In this document: one piece after another, positions 62,792-64,000 of the stretch
How the letters are laid out: each line of letters begins with the position of its first letter
How positions within the stretch are numbered: the first letter of the stretch is position 1
Assembly: GCA_920105625.2 (NCBI GenBank)
Contig: OV050033.1
Coordinates: 57,483,280 to 57,547,279, forward strand
Source: Clusia tigrina
Lineage: Eukaryota > Arthropoda > Insecta > Diptera > Clusiidae
DNA length: 64,000 nt
Direction of reading: 5' to 3'
Notes under the pieces: generated by a model
The model's database searches: none
The model's input: only the letters and a program-made list of their open reading frames with translations
Told to the model about the DNA's origin: nothing
Made by a program: the position numbers and the translations under genes

Positions 62792-63266
62792 GTATTATTT
62801 AATTATTAATTGTTTAAATATTAATTCATACAAAATTATTTTTTCTCTATATTCTAAAGACACCTTTAAAAATGAAGTAAGTAACCTTCAGTTTTCCACG
62901 ATATCACTATAAAATGTGTTTATACGATTGCTTGACTACCCCAGGCGAATTTATCCCTAGACCCCCACTGTGACTAGCCTAATCTCTACGCATAACAATT
63001 CGGCACTCTTATCTTTTCAATCCCACTTTGTTATATCCATTTTCATTCAACACAGTGCATGACGAGATTGCAGCCTCTTTTATAGGCACAAAATCTCACT
63101 TAGGCACCATTTAAAGGTCCCAGAAAATATATATTCAAACTACATTAAAATTTTTAAGAACATTTTTTAACAAATCTCAGTTTTGTATACTTACAGTACA
63201 ACTAAATTTGGCATGCGTGGGAAGTCATCATCGTTGATTATTGTCAGTAAATTGCTGCCGAGGTTG
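37991..63266 (-). CDS. rk: rickets (LGR2), bursicon receptor, 5' end outside window
   Basis: Ten exons, transcribed right to left: 63266-63195, 58023-57952, 53320-53252, 43962-43825, 42798-42658, 42587-42522, 41779-41636, 41579-41212, 41143-39395 and 38322-37991. All junctions have GT-AG signals and compatible phases (LRR exons all phase 2), giving 1049 codons plus stop. Order: nine stretches of leucine-rich repeats, hinge with YHCC, 7TM domain, long cytoplasmic tail. The LRR-7TM architecture without LDLa modules and the neighbouring Nimrod cluster point to rk/LGR2. By family it is the plasma-membrane receptor for the bursicon heterodimer, raising cAMP via Gs/PKA to drive cuticle tanning and wing expansion. 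Signal peptide and first LRRs lie beyond 64000. Introns in the LRR part are 4.6-9.3 kb; downstream ones are mostly short. Confidence 0.92.
38323..39394 (-). other. Last rk intron, with possible LINE scrap
   Basis: 1.07 kb. On the plus strand near 38490-38600 it reads IDKLDILSDSQAMFRVL, which resembles the DSQA motif of LINE RNase H. Nothing else is recognisable. Confidence 0.4.
39395..41143 (-). CDS. rk: rk: 7TM exon
   Basis: One 1749-nt exon holds the whole rhodopsin-like 7TM region. TM1 is near WWTLRCGVWVVFLLALLGNG. The E/DRY position reads ERN (TLERNYAITH). TM6 includes FLCWSPIAFF, and TM7 has NSCCNPFLYAI (NPxxY). An N-terminal acidic hinge (YAEEYFEEDGTG) precedes TM1. After TM7 comes a long tail with Cys clusters (CLTKTCCSCCCRR, possible palmitoylation) and Ser-rich stretches. 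The open frame would end three codons past the donor (ATAG|GTAAAT), but splicing to 38322 is favoured by phase. Confidence 0.93.
41212..43962 (-). CDS. rk: rk: clustered LRR exons and hinge
   Basis: Five exons here hold LRRs. 43962-43825 has LHTIDFRANPLSLILPGAL, 42798-42658 has LEILKLDRAGISDVP, 42587-42522 has ELKTNSIERIPNL, and 41779-41636 has two repeats with DLSSNHIESL. 41579-41212 has DLEGNEITHI and LEDLNLGNNMF, then the cysteine-containing hinge AYHCCPF that marks leucine-rich GPCRs, ending at DIWPQL. Lengths are near multiples of one 24-residue repeat (66, 138, 141, 144 nt), so exon borders follow LRR borders. Confidence 0.9.
49289..49528 (-). mobile_element. LINE remnant (C-terminal zinc-knuckle-like region)
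   Basis: The minus-strand ORF reads GHC...H...M.L..H.VCRKCGE..ETFEHLLGICP......R...LG, the typical end of an RNase H-bearing LINE polyprotein. No RT domain is attached. Confidence 0.6.
51596..51705. repeat. Imperfect inverted repeat, arms about 41 bp
   Basis: The left arm (51596-51637, ATCTTAAGAGGACTT...) pairs with the right arm (51665-51705, ...AAGTCCTCTTAAGAT) with a few mismatches. The loop segment ATAAGCC.TCAATAGGTAGAA is repeated again at about 51738-51760. Confidence 0.7.
51896..51962. repeat. 33-bp direct duplication
   Basis: Two adjacent, almost identical copies of a unit starting TTTAACATTTTAGAATAAAG and ending ATTGCTAC. Confidence 0.85.
52060..52200 (+). mobile_element. LINE RNase H remnant
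   Basis: The plus strand reads WVPGHTDTE*KDITYELVRK, matching the WVPGH....GNE.ADELAR motif of LINE RNase H domains, with an in-frame stop. Confidence 0.55.
52522..53320 (-). other. rk: rk: isolated LRR exon (53320-53252) and downstream intron
   Basis: The exon encodes ELDDNLISSLPEGLNKLTHL plus QE, one LRR, flanked by a GCATGCAG acceptor and GTAAGT donor. The bases below 53252 are intron, without other coding signal. Confidence 0.8.
53321..57951 (-). other. 4.6-kb rk intron
   Basis: No gene, RNA or clear element is seen; ORFs up to 123 codons (55887-56258) show no features. Confidence 0.55.
57952..58023 (-). CDS. rk: rk: isolated LRR exon
   Basis: 72-nt exon encoding LKRNQIMKISSAAFTNLTAL, one LRR, between TTTTTGCAG and GTAAGTAT in phase 2. 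Confidence 0.85.
58918..59188. repeat. 41-bp minisatellite, left half
   Basis: Diverged copies of a unit like TTTTAATTAGCATTGAAATT followed by TTCAATGGTAATGCAATTGAA. The same array resumes at 62309 on the far side of the LINE. Confidence 0.85.
59189..62308 (-). mobile_element. Jockey-type LINE, 5'-truncated and inactivated
   Basis: On the minus strand, from right to left: the end of ORF1 (62308-62015); an endonuclease N-terminus (NVLKICHWNANGINQHK and SETHLT); the rest of the endonuclease with GDFNSKHTYWGSR and SSDHSPV in a shifted frame; reverse transcriptase with GVPQGS and TFADDTA; thumb region to 59499; 3' UTR; and a poly(A) tail seen as a T-run at about 59191-59208. Damage: a frameshift near 61795, an in-frame TAA at 59926-59928 and a frameshift near 59795. 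ORF1 is cut by the 5' truncation. It lies inside an rk intron in the same orientation as rk. A short ATTTTAA-like target duplication is possible but uncertain, because the target is itself a repeat. Confidence 0.85.
62309..62545. repeat. 41-bp minisatellite, right half
   Basis: Same unit as 58918-59188 and same orientation, about six copies, beginning exactly where LINE sequence stops. Confidence 0.85.
62718..62788. repeat. TA dinucleotide microsatellite
   Basis: About 70 bp of near-pure (TA)n in the rk intron. Confidence 0.95.
63195..63266 (-). CDS. rk: rk: most upstream LRR exon in window
   Basis: 72-nt exon encoding NLGSNLLTIINDDDFPRMPN and LVV, one LRR, between AACACAG and GTAAGTAT in phase 2. 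Confidence 0.85.
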
Positions 63267-64000
63267 CTGTGTTTCACAAGAAGGGTAAAATTGACAGATT
63301 AGTAAATTATTTTATACAATTATAGTCTACATATTAATTTACTATATATATAAAATTAATTTTATTTTATATTTGCTTCATACAACATGAAAATTAGTAT
63401 AAACAACAGTCAGCAGAATACACCAAAGGAAATATTAGTATTATGTGGTGTAAGCTAAATAATTGTTTTGCGGTAAACTATTTTACAAAATGACTTCTAA
63501 AATTTAAATAAATACAACCAATATTATTTTAATTTATGTAGCAAAATAGTTTACAAATTTTTGACTTGGATATACGTTCTTAAATAGTTATTGAAACATG
63601 TATTATACAAAAAAAACATATATATATTTAATAGAAAGCTAGGGCGTAAATGGTTTTAAAGCGTTTGAAGTCGTACAGTGGTGGTCTTCAACATCCTATT
63701 GGGATACAAAGTGCAAGGAAATAAATATAAATAATAATTAGGTAATATTTGCAATGTGAATTTTGGAATAAATTTAAATGCTTAAATTAAAAATGTTGAT
63801 AAGAGGAGAAACTAGATTTATTACTGGTAAGAACATCGCAAATTTTGTAAAAAACAACAATAGTTAATATATTTGGTAAATTTATTTTCCAAACAAAATT
63901 GCTGAAAACCCAAAATAAAAGGAGAACTTCAGGCTTCTTAAGTGGAAAAAAGTTAAGAAAACATTTTGGTTTTGACAACTAATTTAACGACGATAAGGTA
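63267..64000 (-). other. rk intron, continuing past the window edge
   Basis: AT-rich, with no exon signal. The next upstream rk exon must lie beyond 64000. Confidence 0.6.

Overview
This is nuclear DNA from an insect, almost certainly a higher fly. Evidence: AT-rich intergenic DNA, short GT-AG introns, LINE retrotransposon remnants, and a block of Nimrod (NIM/EGF-like repeat) genes beside a bursicon-receptor (rickets/LGR2) gene. From memory, Drosophila has the same neighbourhood at 34D-E (Nimrod cluster near rk). I did not test that alignment, and the species (a tephritid-like fly is my guess) is inference. There are no bacterial features, CRISPR arrays or operons.

Layout. 1-37.5 kb is a Nimrod cluster of seven genes: (1) a large NIM-repeat gene on the minus strand, cut by the left edge (exons 2371-2168 and 1359-1); (2) a small secreted NimB-type gene, minus (5311-4643); (3) a membrane NimC-type gene with a Lys/Asp/Asn-rich stalk, plus (11589-14003); (4) and (5) two intronless membrane receptors, plus (17931-18968 and 21046-22032); (6) a giant receptor, minus (26384-22259), with 27 near-identical 33-residue NIM units; (7) a five-exon receptor with 17 diverse NIM units and an NPTF tail, plus (31848-37478). 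Genes 1, 2, 3, 6 and 7 carry the CCxGY motif that opens Nimrod domains. Gene 5 has lost both of its cysteines and gene 4 lacks the module.

38-64 kb is the 3' part of rickets (rk) on the minus strand. Ten exons can be placed with matching splice phases: nine leucine-rich repeat exons or repeat/hinge exons and the 7TM exon, then a separate C-terminal exon. The 5' end lies beyond 64 kb. Its large introns hold a decayed Jockey-type LINE inserted into a 41-bp minisatellite, plus other LINE fragments.

Function. By family, the Nimrod proteins are blood-cell phagocytosis receptors (membrane forms) or secreted modulators (NimB). rk is the Gs-coupled receptor for the hormone bursicon, which controls cuticle tanning and wing expansion. 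These are neighbours by conserved position, not known pathway partners. Most DNA between genes shows no coding signal, but it holds several long perfect or near-perfect hairpins, minisatellites and retroelement scraps. All exon joins are my reading of splice signals and phase; none is backed by transcripts.
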